A DNA stretch of 64,000 bases from NCBI RefSeq assembly GCF_044389085.1, contig NZ_JBIRXP010000001.1:434001-498000 (forward strand), read 5' to 3'. The position numbers and the translations under genes were made by a program. This stretch comes from Isoptericola sp044389085. GTDB lineage: Bacteria; Actinomycetota; Actinomycetes; Actinomycetales; Cellulomonadaceae. Below the pieces are notes generated by a model that saw only the letters and a program-made list of their open reading frames with translations, ran no database searches and was not told the origin of the DNA. Of this stretch, positions 1-8,128 are shown in pieces. The stretch's first letter is position 1, and each line of letters starts with the position of its first letter.

Positions 1-494
1 GGGTCGGCCGGCTCGCCGAGCCCACGACGCTGGGCGCGTTCGCCGAGCGCGTCGCCGCCGTCCTGCCCGCGACGGCGCAGGGCGTGCGCGTCGCGGGCGA
101 CCTCGACGCCCCGGTCGCGACCGCCGCCGTGGTGGGCGGCTCCGGGGACTCGCTGTTCGACGCCGTCCGCGCGGCCGCCGTCGACGTGTACGTCACCGCC
201 GACCTGCGCCACCACCCCGCCTCGGAGCTGCAGGAGCGCGCGGACTTCGAGGCGGGGCCGGGCGGCACGGCGACGCCGTTCCTCGTCGACGTCGCCCACT
301 TCGCGAGCGAGTGGCCGTGGCTCGCCTACGCCGCCGAGGACGTCGTCACGCGGCTGGGGGAGCGGGCCGCAGCGGGCACCGGGGAGGCTCTCGGAGAAGG
401 TACGGTGACCACGAGGGTGAGCACGATCGGCACCGACCCGTGGACCGCGCGGGTGGCGAGCACCGAGCGCGAGACCGACCGCCCCACCATCTGA
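1..494 (+). CDS. Nif3-like dinuclear metal center protein, C-terminal part (5' truncated by window)
   Basis: The reading frame is open from base 3, so the N-terminus lies outside the window. The visible ~163 residues carry the C-terminal half of the Nif3/YbgI family: a Gly-Gly-Ser-Gly-Asp motif, followed by a Val-Thr-Ala-Asp-Leu-Arg-His-His segment that matches the family's metal-binding T-G-D-x-x-x-H region. The family forms toroidal hexamers with a two-metal site; its physiological role is poorly defined (some members are annotated GTP cyclohydrolase 1 type 2). It is followed after 21 bp by a zinc-ribbon protein, the conserved actinobacterial order (Rv2230c-Rv2229c in M. tuberculosis). Family call is firm; substrate is unknown. 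Confidence 0.88.
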   Translation, partial: VGRLAEPTTLGAFAERVAAVLPATAQGVRVAGDLDAPVATAAVVGGSGDSLFDAVRAAAVDVYVTADLRHHPASELQERADFEAGPGGTATPFLVDVAHFASEWPWLAYAAEDVVTRLGERAAAGTGEALGEGTVTTRVSTIGTDPWTARVASTERETDRPTI

Positions 495-515
495 ATCACT
501 GCGAGAGGACCGCCC

Positions 516-1265
516 GTGGCCACTGCACCCCCCGAGGACCAGCGCCGACTGCTCGAGGTCCAGGCCCTCGACACGCGGATGCAGCAGCTCGTCCACCAGC
601 GCCGCAACCACCCGGCGCTCGCGACCATCGCGGAGCTCGACGGCCGCATCGGCGACCTGCACACCTCGCTCGTCGACTCGCGCACCGCCGTGGCCGACCT
701 CGAGCGCGAGCTCGCCAAGGCCGAGTCCGACGTCGCGCAGGTGCGCACGCGCGCCGAGCGCGACCAGCAGAAGCTCGACTCCGGCGCCCTCTCGGCGAAG
801 GACTCCCAGGCCCTGGTGAGCGAGCTCGAGTCCCTCGCCCGCCGCCAGTCGGTCCTGGAGGACGCCGAGATCGAGGTCATGGAGCGCCTGGAGGCGCACC
901 AGGGCTCGCTCGCCGAGGTCGAGTCGGCGCACGCCGAGCTCGAGGCGGCCAAGGCCAAGGCCACGGCCGAGCGGGACGAGGCCTGGGCCGAGATCAACGC
1001 GACCGGGTCGAAGGTCAAGGCGGAACGCGAGGCGGTCGCGGCCGGTCTCGACGCCGGGCTGCTCGCCCTGTACGACAAGCTGCGCGCCCAGCTCGGCGGG
1101 GTCGGCGCCGCGGCGCTGCGCGGCGGCCGGTGCGAGGGCTGCCGCCTCGACCTCAACCCCACCGACCTCGCCGCCGCCAAGGCCGCCCCGCCGGAGCAGG
1201 TCGTGCGGTGCGAGGAGTGCGGCCGCATCCTCGTGCGCCTGGCGGACGACGGCGCCGGCGCCTGA
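516..1265 (+). CDS. Coiled-coil protein with C-terminal C4 zinc ribbon (zf-RING_7 family)
   Basis: 249 residues from a GTG start, with a GAGAGG ribosome site about 9 nt upstream. Residues ~5-175 are a charged, heptad-rich long coiled coil. The C-terminus holds two Cys pairs (C-E-G-C and C-E-E-C-G) about 25 residues apart, forming a C4 zinc ribbon. This is the Rv2229c/CT398-like family, thought from structures to be an adaptor with nucleic-acid or protein-binding properties; no enzymatic activity is known. It sits between the Nif3-like gene and a phosphatase, and its TGA stop shares one base with the next ATG (TGATG), so the pair is translationally coupled. Confidence 0.88.
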   Translation: MATAPPEDQRRLLEVQALDTRMQQLVHQRRNHPALATIAELDGRIGDLHTSLVDSRTAVADLERELAKAESDVAQVRTRAERDQQKLDSGALSAKDSQALVSELESLARRQSVLEDAEIEVMERLEAHQGSLAEVESAHAELEAAKAKATAERDEAWAEINATGSKVKAEREAVAAGLDAGLLALYDKLRAQLGGVGAAALRGGRCEGCRLDLNPTDLAAAKAAPPEQVVRCEECGRILVRLADDGAGA

Positions 1266-1960
1266 TGGCCCGTCCGTCCGGGGCCAGCCCGGCGGCGGGC
1301 GCCGACCTGCGCACCGTCGTCCTGGTGCGGCACGGGGTGACCGAGCTGACCGAGGTGCGCGCCTACTCGGGCGGCGGCGTCCCCGGGCCGTCGTTGACGA
1401 CGCGCGGGCGCACCCAGGCGGCCCTGGCCGCGGACGCGGTCTTCCGCCTCGGCAAGGACCTGTGGCCCGACCTGCCGCGCGTCGGCGCCGTCGTCGCGTC
1501 GCCGCTGGTGCGCACGCTCGAGACGGCCGCCGCGGTCGGACGGCGCACCGGCCAGCACGTGCGCACCGACGACAGGTTCGTGGAGTGCGTGTTCGGCGAC
1601 TGGGAGGGCCTCGCGCCCGACGCGATCGCCGCCCGCTGGCCCGACGAGCTCGCCGCGTTCTCCACGACGGGCACCGCCCGGGCGCCCGGCGGCGAGTCGT
1701 ACGCGGACGTGGGCGAGCGGGCGTGGGCCGGGCTGCGCGACGTGGTCACGGCGGCGGACCCCGCGGCGACGACCGTCGTCGTGAGCCACACCGTGACGAT
1801 CCGCGCCCTGCTGGGGCGGTCCCTCGGGGCGCCCGTGCCGTCGTGGCGGCTGCTGCGCGTGCCGCCGTGCTCGCTCACCGTGCTGCGGTTCGGCCTCGGC
1901 GACGACGGCGAGCCGGCGCTCGCGGAGATCACCGCGGCAGGCTTCCCGACCGACGTCTGA
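1265..1960 (+). CDS. Histidine phosphatase family protein (no RNase H domain)
   Basis: 231 residues. The phosphohistidine motif L-V-R-H-G is at residues ~19-23 and the second catalytic His is in S-H-T-V-T-I-R-A-L near residue 178, typical of the phosphoglycerate-mutase/CobC-like superfamily. In many actinobacteria the gene at this position (Rv2228c-like) encodes RNase HI fused to this phosphatase. Here the start overlaps the upstream stop and only the phosphatase remains. The substrate cannot be read from sequence; alpha-ribazole phosphate or general acid phosphatase activity are both possible. Confidence 0.85.
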   Translation: MARPSGASPAAGADLRTVVLVRHGVTELTEVRAYSGGGVPGPSLTTRGRTQAALAADAVFRLGKDLWPDLPRVGAVVASPLVRTLETAAAVGRRTGQHVRTDDRFVECVFGDWEGLAPDAIAARWPDELAAFSTTGTARAPGGESYADVGERAWAGLRDVVTAADPAATTVVVSHTVTIRALLGRSLGAPVPSWRLLRVPPCSLTVLRFGLGDDGEPALAEITAAGFPTDV

Positions 1961-1972
1961 GCCTCCGCCGCG

Positions 1973-2311
1973 TCAGCGCTTCGGCGCCTTGGGCGGCAGC
2001 GCGAGGGCGAGGGCCACCCCGCGGTCGACCCAGGCATGCAGCGCGTCGTCGTCGTCGGTCACCGATGCCGCCACCCCGACCATGCCGCGCATGACGCGCT
2101 CGCCCATCCGCAACTCGTGCCCCCCGTCCGCGAGGGCCGCGTCGTACCCCTCCGCGCCGACGTGCACCATCAGCTCGTCGCGGGTGATCCCGACGGCCAT
2201 GCGGGTATTCACCAGGAACGCCAGGCCGCCGAACATCTGCCGTTCGACGAAGTCCGCGCGCTCGGCGACGGCGTCGCGGACGCGGGCGGCGAGCGCCTCG
2301 TCGTAGGCCAT
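1973..2311 (-). CDS. TfoX/Sxy N-terminal domain protein
   Basis: 112 residues containing the TfoX_N signature (Q-M-F-G-G-L-A-F-L-V-N near residue 25). This is the single-domain form common in actinobacteria. The family is named after competence regulators of Gammaproteobacteria, but the short actinobacterial proteins have no established role in competence. A CACACT -10-like box ends 6 nt before the ATG, so the transcript is probably leaderless. The 3' end converges with the phosphatase gene, 12 bp away. Confidence 0.82.
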   Translation of the reverse strand: MAYDEALAARVRDAVAERADFVERQMFGGLAFLVNTRMAVGITRDELMVHVGAEGYDAALADGGHELRMGERVMRGMVGVAASVTDDDDALHAWVDRGVALALALPPKAPKR

Positions 2312-2363
2312 GCGGCCAGTGTGGCCCGGCCGCCGACGCTGCGCAGGGTGTCGCGGGGCGCCG

Positions 2364-3200
2364 TCAGGCGATGACGACCTCGAGGGTGCGTGGCCCGCGG
2401 CGGGTGGCGGCGTCGTGCAGCGTCGCCTCGACCATCCGGTACGACAGGCCGGTCCCGACCTCGGTGCCGATGACCTGGCCGTCGAGCTCGCGGGCGGCGT
2501 CGAGCAGCTCGGCCGCGCTGGTGGGCGCGGGGCCGGTGCGGCGCAGCAGGTGGCCGGTGAGCACGCCGCGCGTGTGCTTGGCGTTGTGCGACACCACCGT
2601 GCGCTTCCCGCCGGACTCGCGCACCACCCGGACGGTCACCCAGTCGGCCGCGGCGTCGCCGGTGGTGGCGGGCTTCCACGCGGCGAGGTAGGCGGCCGAG
2701 CGGCAGTCGACGACGACGTCGCCCGCGGCCCGCGCGTCCAGGGCGGCCGCGAGGTGCGGGCGCCACGCCGTGGCGAGCTTGCCGACGCCGGGCAGGTCGA
2801 CGCCCATCGAGAGGCGGTACGCGGGGATGCGGTCGGCGGGAGAGACGGCGCCCCACAGGCCGGAGAAGACGCGGACGTCGTCGGCGGCGCGGCGGGCGGC
2901 GTCGTCGGGCAGGTCCGCGAGGCCGGCGGCCGCGTACAGCACGCCGGTGTAGACGTGGGCGGCGGGCGCCGTCGGCGCGTCCTTGAGCTCGGTGTTGCGC
3001 GCGACCTCCGCGCCGAGCGACGCGCCCACCCCGAGGACCTGCGTCGCGTCGGGCCGCGCGCTCACCGCGGCCAGGGCGTCCAGCACGACCCGTCGCTGGT
3101 CCGTCAGGTGGCCGGCTCCCGTGAGCCCTGTCAGGTCGACCGAGGCGGCGCCGTCGGGCGCGGACGTCTTGCCCTCGGAGGGCGGCAGGCAGATCAGCAC
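2364..3200 (-). CDS. yaaA: YaaA family peroxide stress protein
   Basis: 278 residues beginning M-L-I-C-L-P-P-S-E-G-K-T, the diagnostic YaaA (DUF328) N-terminus. In E. coli YaaA lowers free intracellular iron and limits oxidative DNA damage during peroxide stress, and the structure suggests DNA binding. Length is slightly above the usual ~255. The start is a GTG placed 6 nt after a TAGGGT box, consistent with leaderless transcription. The gene stands alone, divergent from the tautomerase gene at 3288. Function in this organism is inferred from the family. Confidence 0.87.
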   Translation of the reverse strand: MLICLPPSEGKTSAPDGAASVDLTGLTGAGHLTDQRRVVLDALAAVSARPDATQVLGVGASLGAEVARNTELKDAPTAPAAHVYTGVLYAAAGLADLPDDAARRAADDVRVFSGLWGAVSPADRIPAYRLSMGVDLPGVGKLATAWRPHLAAALDARAAGDVVVDCRSAAYLAAWKPATTGDAAADWVTVRVVRESGGKRTVVSHNAKHTRGVLTGHLLRRTGPAPTSAAELLDAARELDGQVIGTEVGTGLSYRMVEATLHDAATRRGPRTLEVVIA

Positions 3201-3287
3201 CCCGACACCCTATGGCGGGGCGCGGCGGGTCTCGGCAGTCGGACCTCCCGGCGACGGTGCGGTCCGTCACCGCTAGCGTCGTCGGGC

Positions 3288-3671
3288 ATGGTCCACGTGA
3301 AGGTCTACGGCAACCGACGGGTGTGGGGTCAGCGGCGCGGGGAGGTCTCCGACGCGCTGCACGCGGCGCTGGTCGGCGCCTGGCGGATCCCCGAGGACAA
3401 GCGGTTCCACCGGTTCCTGCTGCTGGAGGACGGCGACCTCGTCGCCCCGCGCTCCGACGACTACCTGATGATCGAGATCGTCGCCTTCGCGGGCCGCACG
3501 CGGGAGGCCAAGCGGGAGCTGATCCGCCGCGTGTACGACGACGTCGCGCCCGCGCTGGGCGTCGCGGCCGACGACGTGGAGCTGGTCGTCCTCGAGTCGC
3601 CGGCCGAGAGCTGGGGCATCCGCGGCCGGTCCGGCGACGAGCTGTCGCTGAGCTACAAGGTCGACGTCTGA
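3288..3671 (+). CDS. Tautomerase family protein (Tautomerase_2-like)
   Basis: 127 residues matching the longer tautomerase-like family: R-F-H-R-F-L-L-L-E, then I-E-I-V-A-F-A-G-R-T, and a W-G-I-R-G segment near the C-terminus. Classical 4-oxalocrotonate tautomerases use an N-terminal Pro1 as catalytic base; this protein starts Met-Val-His-Val, so no Pro1 is available. A TAGCGT box lies 8 nt upstream of the ATG and there is no clear ribosome site, suggesting a leaderless message. Family call is fairly sure, activity is doubtful. Confidence 0.78.
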   Translation: MVHVKVYGNRRVWGQRRGEVSDALHAALVGAWRIPEDKRFHRFLLLEDGDLVAPRSDDYLMIEIVAFAGRTREAKRELIRRVYDDVAPALGVAADDVELVVLESPAESWGIRGRSGDELSLSYKVDV

Positions 3672-3712
3672 CCGCACCGAGGTGAGCGGCGTCCGACCGG
3701 CTCGACCGCGCA

Positions 3713-3718
3713 TAGACT
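3713..3718 (+). promoter_or_regulatory. -10 box of the RNase P RNA gene
   Basis: TAGACT lies 6-7 nt upstream of the predicted 5' end of rnpB, right after the tautomerase gene. No strong -35 hexamer is visible (a CTCGACC stretch lies ~12 nt upstream). Confidence 0.5.
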
Positions 3719-3724
3719 GTGCGA

Positions 3725-4137
3725 CGCGGACGAGTCGGTCGGACGGTCGCGTCGGCGGTGCCCTCGGGCGCCGTCGCCGAGGAACGTCCGGGCTCCGAAG
3801 GGCGAGGTGGTGGCTAACGGCCACCCGGGGTGACCCGCGGGACAGTGCCACAGAAAGCAGACCGCCGTCGCCGGGAGACCGGTGGCGGTAAGGGTGAAAC
3901 GGTGGTGTAAGAGACCACCAGCACGGCCGGTGACGGTCGTGGCTCGGTAAACCCCACCTGGAGCAAGGTCAGACAGATTGTGTTCGAGGGCGGCCCGCCC
4001 GATTCTCTTCGGAGAAGCACAGTCGGGTAGACCGCTCGAGCCCTGCGGCAACGCAGGGCCTAGATGGATGACCGTCGCCCGTGCCCGGGCAACCAGGCAC
4101 GGGAACAGAACCCGGCGTACAGACCGGCTCGTCCGCA
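3725..4137 (+). ncRNA. rnpB: RNase P RNA (bacterial class A)
   Basis: About 413 nt, the normal size for an actinobacterial RNase P RNA, the ribozyme that removes 5' leaders from tRNA precursors. The 5' end (GCGGACGAGTCGGTC from 3726) pairs with the 3' end (GACCGGCTCGTCCGC ending 4136) to form helix P1 with one G-U pair. The universal core block GAGGAACGTCCGGGCTCC is at 3779-3796, an ACAGAAAGCAGACCGCC block is near 3851-3867, and the terminal ACAGAACCCGGC block is near 4105-4116. ORFs drawn through this stretch on both strands are spurious. Confidence 0.97.
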
Positions 4138-4162
4138 CGTTCCACCTGCCGCCAGACGTCGG

Positions 4163-5002
4163 TCAGGCTGTGGTGGGCCTCGGGCTCGCGGCGTGCTCGA
4201 GCGCCCAGGTCAGGGCGTGGTCGGCGACGCGCTCCCACCCCGGCGCGGCGCAGGTCCAGTGGTCGCGGTCCTCGAACTCGTGGTACTCGGTGAGCGCCGG
4301 AGACTTCTCCCAGTGCTTGGCGTTCGACCGGTTCACCGACGCCGGCATGATGTGGTCCTGCCCGCCCGCGATGAAGAGGAGCGGCGCCCGGTCGGTCGAG
4401 AAGTCCACCCAGGTCTCCTGGTGGCCCGGCTTGAAGTTGGCGATGAGGCCGTAGTCCCACACCCAGCGTCCCGGTGCCGGGATCGCGTACCGGTCCCACA
4501 CCGCGCGCGACTCCTCGGCGGAGAGGGTGTTGGTGAAGGCGTAGTGGAACTCCTCGGGCGTGAACCCGACGGCGCGGTGCCGGTTCGCGGGGTTCTTGAG
4601 CGCCGGGAAGAGGGACTTCGCCTGCGACGGCGGGTTGACCCGGACGCCCTCGGTGGGCGCCGAGTCGATGACGACCCCGGCCGCCCCCAGCCCACGGGCG
4701 AGGAGCATCTGGGTGAGGGCGCCACCGAAGGAGTGGCCCATGATGATCGGCGGTCGGTCCAGGGCGGTGATGACGTCGGAGAGGTGCTCGATGGTCTCCG
4801 GGACGGTCAGGTCGGCGATGAGCTGCGGGTTCTCCCGGAGGGCCTCGACCTCGACCTCGAACCCTGGGTAGGCGGGCGTCACCACGGTGAAGCCCTGCTG
4901 CTGGAAGCGGTGCACCCAGCCCTCCCAGCTCCGCGGGGTCATCCACAAGCCGTGGACGAGGACGACGGTGTCTGGCGCGCTGTTTCCGGTCATGTCGCTC
5001 AT
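4163..5002 (-). CDS. Alpha/beta hydrolase
   Basis: 279 residues. The fold is recognised by V-H-G-L-W (oxyanion region, residue ~16), the nucleophile elbow G-H-S-F-G-G with Ser91, an acid in the G-G-Q-D-H segment and a C-terminal D-H-W region supplying the catalytic His, so the triad is intact. No signal peptide, hence probably cytoplasmic. I start at the Met-Ser-Asp ATG because GAGGGG lies about 9 nt upstream; the open frame runs further 5' with no support. Substrate unknown; lipase- or lactonase-like esterases look similar. Confidence 0.83.
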   Translation of the reverse strand: MSDMTGNSAPDTVVLVHGLWMTPRSWEGWVHRFQQQGFTVVTPAYPGFEVEVEALRENPQLIADLTVPETIEHLSDVITALDRPPIIMGHSFGGALTQMLLARGLGAAGVVIDSAPTEGVRVNPPSQAKSLFPALKNPANRHRAVGFTPEEFHYAFTNTLSAEESRAVWDRYAIPAPGRWVWDYGLIANFKPGHQETWVDFSTDRAPLLFIAGGQDHIMPASVNRSNAKHWEKSPALTEYHEFEDRDHWTCAAPGWERVADHALTWALEHAASPRPTTA

Positions 5003-5328
5003 GGGTGGTGGCCCCTCGCAGAGAATCGATGAACGCCGTGTGTCCGCGGGCAGCCGGTCGCGGTCGGTGACGGGCGGGGCGGTGTCCCCAGCCCGGGAGC
5101 GACAGAGGACGACCCCCGTGTCGTCATGGGTCACAGGCTAGGGAAGCGCTCCCATCGCGGCGCGGCCAAGCCGCGAAAATCACCCGCGAGCACCATGACG
5201 CCACTGTTCCCGCTGCGGGCTCCCGGACCCGACGTGCGTGGAAACACGCAGGCGGCACGGGGCGGTCGGGTGGGCGCGCGTGGGATGGGGGTCGTTCACC
5301 TCACCACGTCCTGGAAGGACGCACCCTC
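5003..5328 (+). other. 326-bp divergent intergenic region
   Basis: No convincing gene. It separates the leftward hydrolase from the rightward ATPase. It contains a LacI-type palindrome (5141-5154) and, just before 5329, a GGAAGGA ribosome site at 5312-5318. Short open frames here lack start signals and family resemblance. Confidence 0.5.
5141..5154 (+). promoter_or_regulatory. Candidate LacI-family (CebR-like) operator
   Basis: GGGAAGCGCTCCCA has an AGCGCT core flanked by GGGA/CCCA. It differs at two positions from the 14-bp CebR palindrome (TGGGAGCGCTCCCA) known from cellulose-degrading actinomycetes. No LacI-type regulator is in the window, so both the regulator and the target (hydrolase or ATPase) are inferred. 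Confidence 0.35.
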
Positions 5329-8128
5329 GTGACCGTTCCGCCGTCCACCCGCTCCGAGACCGGCGATCGTCCGCCGACCGTCGAGCCGCTGGCACACCCG
5401 CACGCCGCCGACGGCTCGCCGCCCACGGCGCCGTGGTCGGTGGCCGCGTCGGACGTGCTCGACGCCCTGGGGTCGCACCCGGACGGACTCGACCCCGCCG
5501 AGGTGGCGCACCGGCGGGCCGCCGCGGGACCCAACCGCGTGCCCGAGGGCCGCCGTCGCCCGCTGTGGCGTCGGGTCCTGACGCACTTCGACGACGTCCT
5601 CATCTACATCCTCCTGGTCGCGGCCGCGCTCAAGGCCGTCCTGGGGGACTGGGTCGACGTCGCCGTCATCCTCGCCGTCGCGGTGGTCAACGCGGGCATC
5701 GGCCTCGTCCAGGAGGGACGCGCGCGGCGCGCGCTGGACGCGATCTCGCGGATGCTCTCGACGCGCTCGCACGTGCGCCGGGGCGGTACCTGGGCCGACG
5801 TCGACGCTCAGGAGGTCGTGCCCGGCGACGTCGTGCGCGTCCGGCCGGGAGACCGGGTGCCCGCCGACGTCCGCCTGCTGGAGTCGCACGCGCTGCGGGT
5901 CGAGGAGTCCGCGCTCACCGGGGAGGCGCTCGCGGCCGCGAAGCAGGTGGACCCGGTGCCGGCCGAGGCCGGCCTGGGCGACCGCGCGAGCATGCTGTAC
6001 TCGGGGACCCTCGTGGTCGCCGGGGGCGGCGCGGGCGTGGTCGTCGCCACCGGCGCGGACACCGAGCTCGGGCGCATCCAGTCGATGGTCTCGGACGTCG
6101 AGTCCCTGCAGACGCCGCTGGCCCGCACGCTCACGAGGTTCAGCCGGCGGCTGGCCCTGCTCATCGGTGCGACCTCCGCCGTCATGGTCGCGGTCGGCTG
6201 GGCGCTGCACGGCTGGGCCCTGCCCGAGCTGGCGGCCGCCGTCATCGGGTTCGCCGTGGCGGCGATCCCCGAGGGACTCCCTGCCGTCGTGACGATCACG
6301 CTGGCGCTCGCCGTGCAGCAGATGGCGCGCAGGAAGGCGATCACCCGCCGACTGCCCGCCGTCGAGACGCTGGGCGCGGTCTCCACGATCTGCTCCGACA
6401 AGACCGGGACCCTGACCCAGAACGAGATGACCGTGCGCACGGTCGTGACACGGGCGCGCCGGTTCGCGGTCGACGGCACGGGGTACGCCCCGCACGGCGA
6501 CCTCACGCTCGACGGGCGCGCCGCCACCACCGCGGAGCAGCGCGACCTGGCGCGCCTCGTGGAGGCCTTCGGCCGGTGCAACGACGCGCTCGTCGTGGAG
6601 CGCGACGGGCACTGGCAGGTGCTCGGCGAGCCCACCGAGGGCGCCATCACGGTGCTCGCCGCCAAGGCAGGCTTCACCGATGAGGGCTGGCGGCGCCTCG
6701 CCGAGATCCCCTTCGACTCGGCCGCGAAGTACATGGCGACGCTCGACGAGGACCCCGACGGCATCCGGCACGTCATGGTCAAGGGGGCGCTCGACAGCGT
6801 GCTCCCGCGCTGCACCGTCCAGACCGGCCCCGACGGCGGGACCGAGCCGCTCGACGCCGACCTGTGGCTCACCCGGCTGGAGGAGCTCGGCGGGCAGGGA
6901 CTGCGCGTCCTCGCCGCCGCGCGCGCGTGGCCGCGTCCCGGCGCGACCTCCCTGACGCCGTCGGACCTGGCCGACCTGGAGCTCGTCGGGCTCGTGGGCA
7001 TCGTCGACCCTCCGCGGCCCGAGGCGATCGACGCGATCGCCGAGGCACGGGGGGCCGGCGTCCGCGTCGCGATGGTCACGGGGGACCACGCGGGCACGGC
7101 CCTGGCCATCGCCCGCGAGATGGGCATCGCCGACGGCGACGTCAGCGGCGGGACGGCCGCGCCGTGCGCCGCCGTGCTCACCGGGACGCAGCTGGAGGGG
7201 ATGGACGACGCCGAGCTGCGGGAGCGTGTCACGGACGTCGACGTGTTCGCCCGCACGAGCCCCGAGCACAAGCTCCGCATCGTGCGCGCCCTGCAGGCGC
7301 GGGGCGAGGTCGTGGCCATGACCGGCGACGGCGTCAACGACGCCCCGGCGCTCACGCAGGCCGACGTCGGGGTCGCCATGGGCATCAAGGGCACGGAGGC
7401 CACCAAGGAGGCGGCCGACGTCGTCCTCGCGGACGACAACTTCGCGACCATCGAGCGCGCCGTCGTGGAGGGCCGGCGCGTCTACGACAACATCCGCAAG
7501 GCGATCCTGTTCCTGCTGCCGACGAACGGTGCGCAGTCGCTCGTGCTGCTGGTGGCCGTGCTGTTCGGCATGGCGCTGCCGCTGCAGCCCACGCAGGTGC
7601 TGTGGATCAACATGGTGACCTCGGTCACCCTCTCGCTGCCGCTGGCGCGCGAGCTGGCCGAGTCCGACGTGATGTCCAGGCCGCCGCGCGACCCCGCCGC
7701 CCCGCTGGTCACCGCCGCGTTCCTGCGGCGGATCGCGCTGGTGTCCGTGCTCATCGGAGGCGCCACCCTCGGCCTATGTTCGCCTTCGAGGTCGCGCAGG
7801 GCGCGTCGCTGGCCAAGGCCCAGGCCACAGCGGTGACGACGCTGGCTCTCGGCCAGCTCGCCTACCTGTTCAGCTGCCGGTTCCTGGACCGGTCGAGCCT
7901 CACGCCCGCCGTGCTGCGGGGCAACGGGGCGATCTGGTGGTCGGCGGCCGCGCTCGTGCTCCTCCGGTCGGGTTCCTCTACCTGCCCTTCATGCAGCGCA
8001 CGTTCGACGTCGCCCCGATCGGCGCCCGGGAGTGGGCGCTGGCGCTGGCGCTGTCGGTCGTCGTCTTCCTCGCGACCGAGGCCGCCAAGGCCGTCGGTCG
8101 TCGGAACGGGCGGGGGGTGTCGGCATGA
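5329..8128 (+). pseudogene. P2-type cation-transporting ATPase, split by two single-base frameshifts
   Basis: Starts at GTG 5329 behind a GGAAGGA site. The first ~815 codons are normal: actuator motif T-G-E, P-E-G-L-P-A in TM4 (residue ~310), phosphorylation motif D357-K-T-G-T-L-T, and the hinge T-G-D-G-V-N-D-A-P. These place it among P2A/SERCA- or PacL-like Ca2+ (or Mn2+/Na+) pumps. Near 7774-7776 one base appears to be missing and the protein continues in the next frame (M-F-A-F-E-V); near 7965 a second base is missing and it continues as V-G-F-L-Y-L-P-F to the stop at 8128. Both faults fall in the last transmembrane segments. Repaired length would be ~933 residues, normal for the family. 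Coding sense is preserved in all three frames, so sequencing error or very recent mutation is likely. Confidence 0.85.

Noticed and set aside
3653..4138. Open frames across 3.65-4.14 kb on both strands
   Set aside because: The region folds as RNase P RNA with all universal core blocks; the frames are coincidental.
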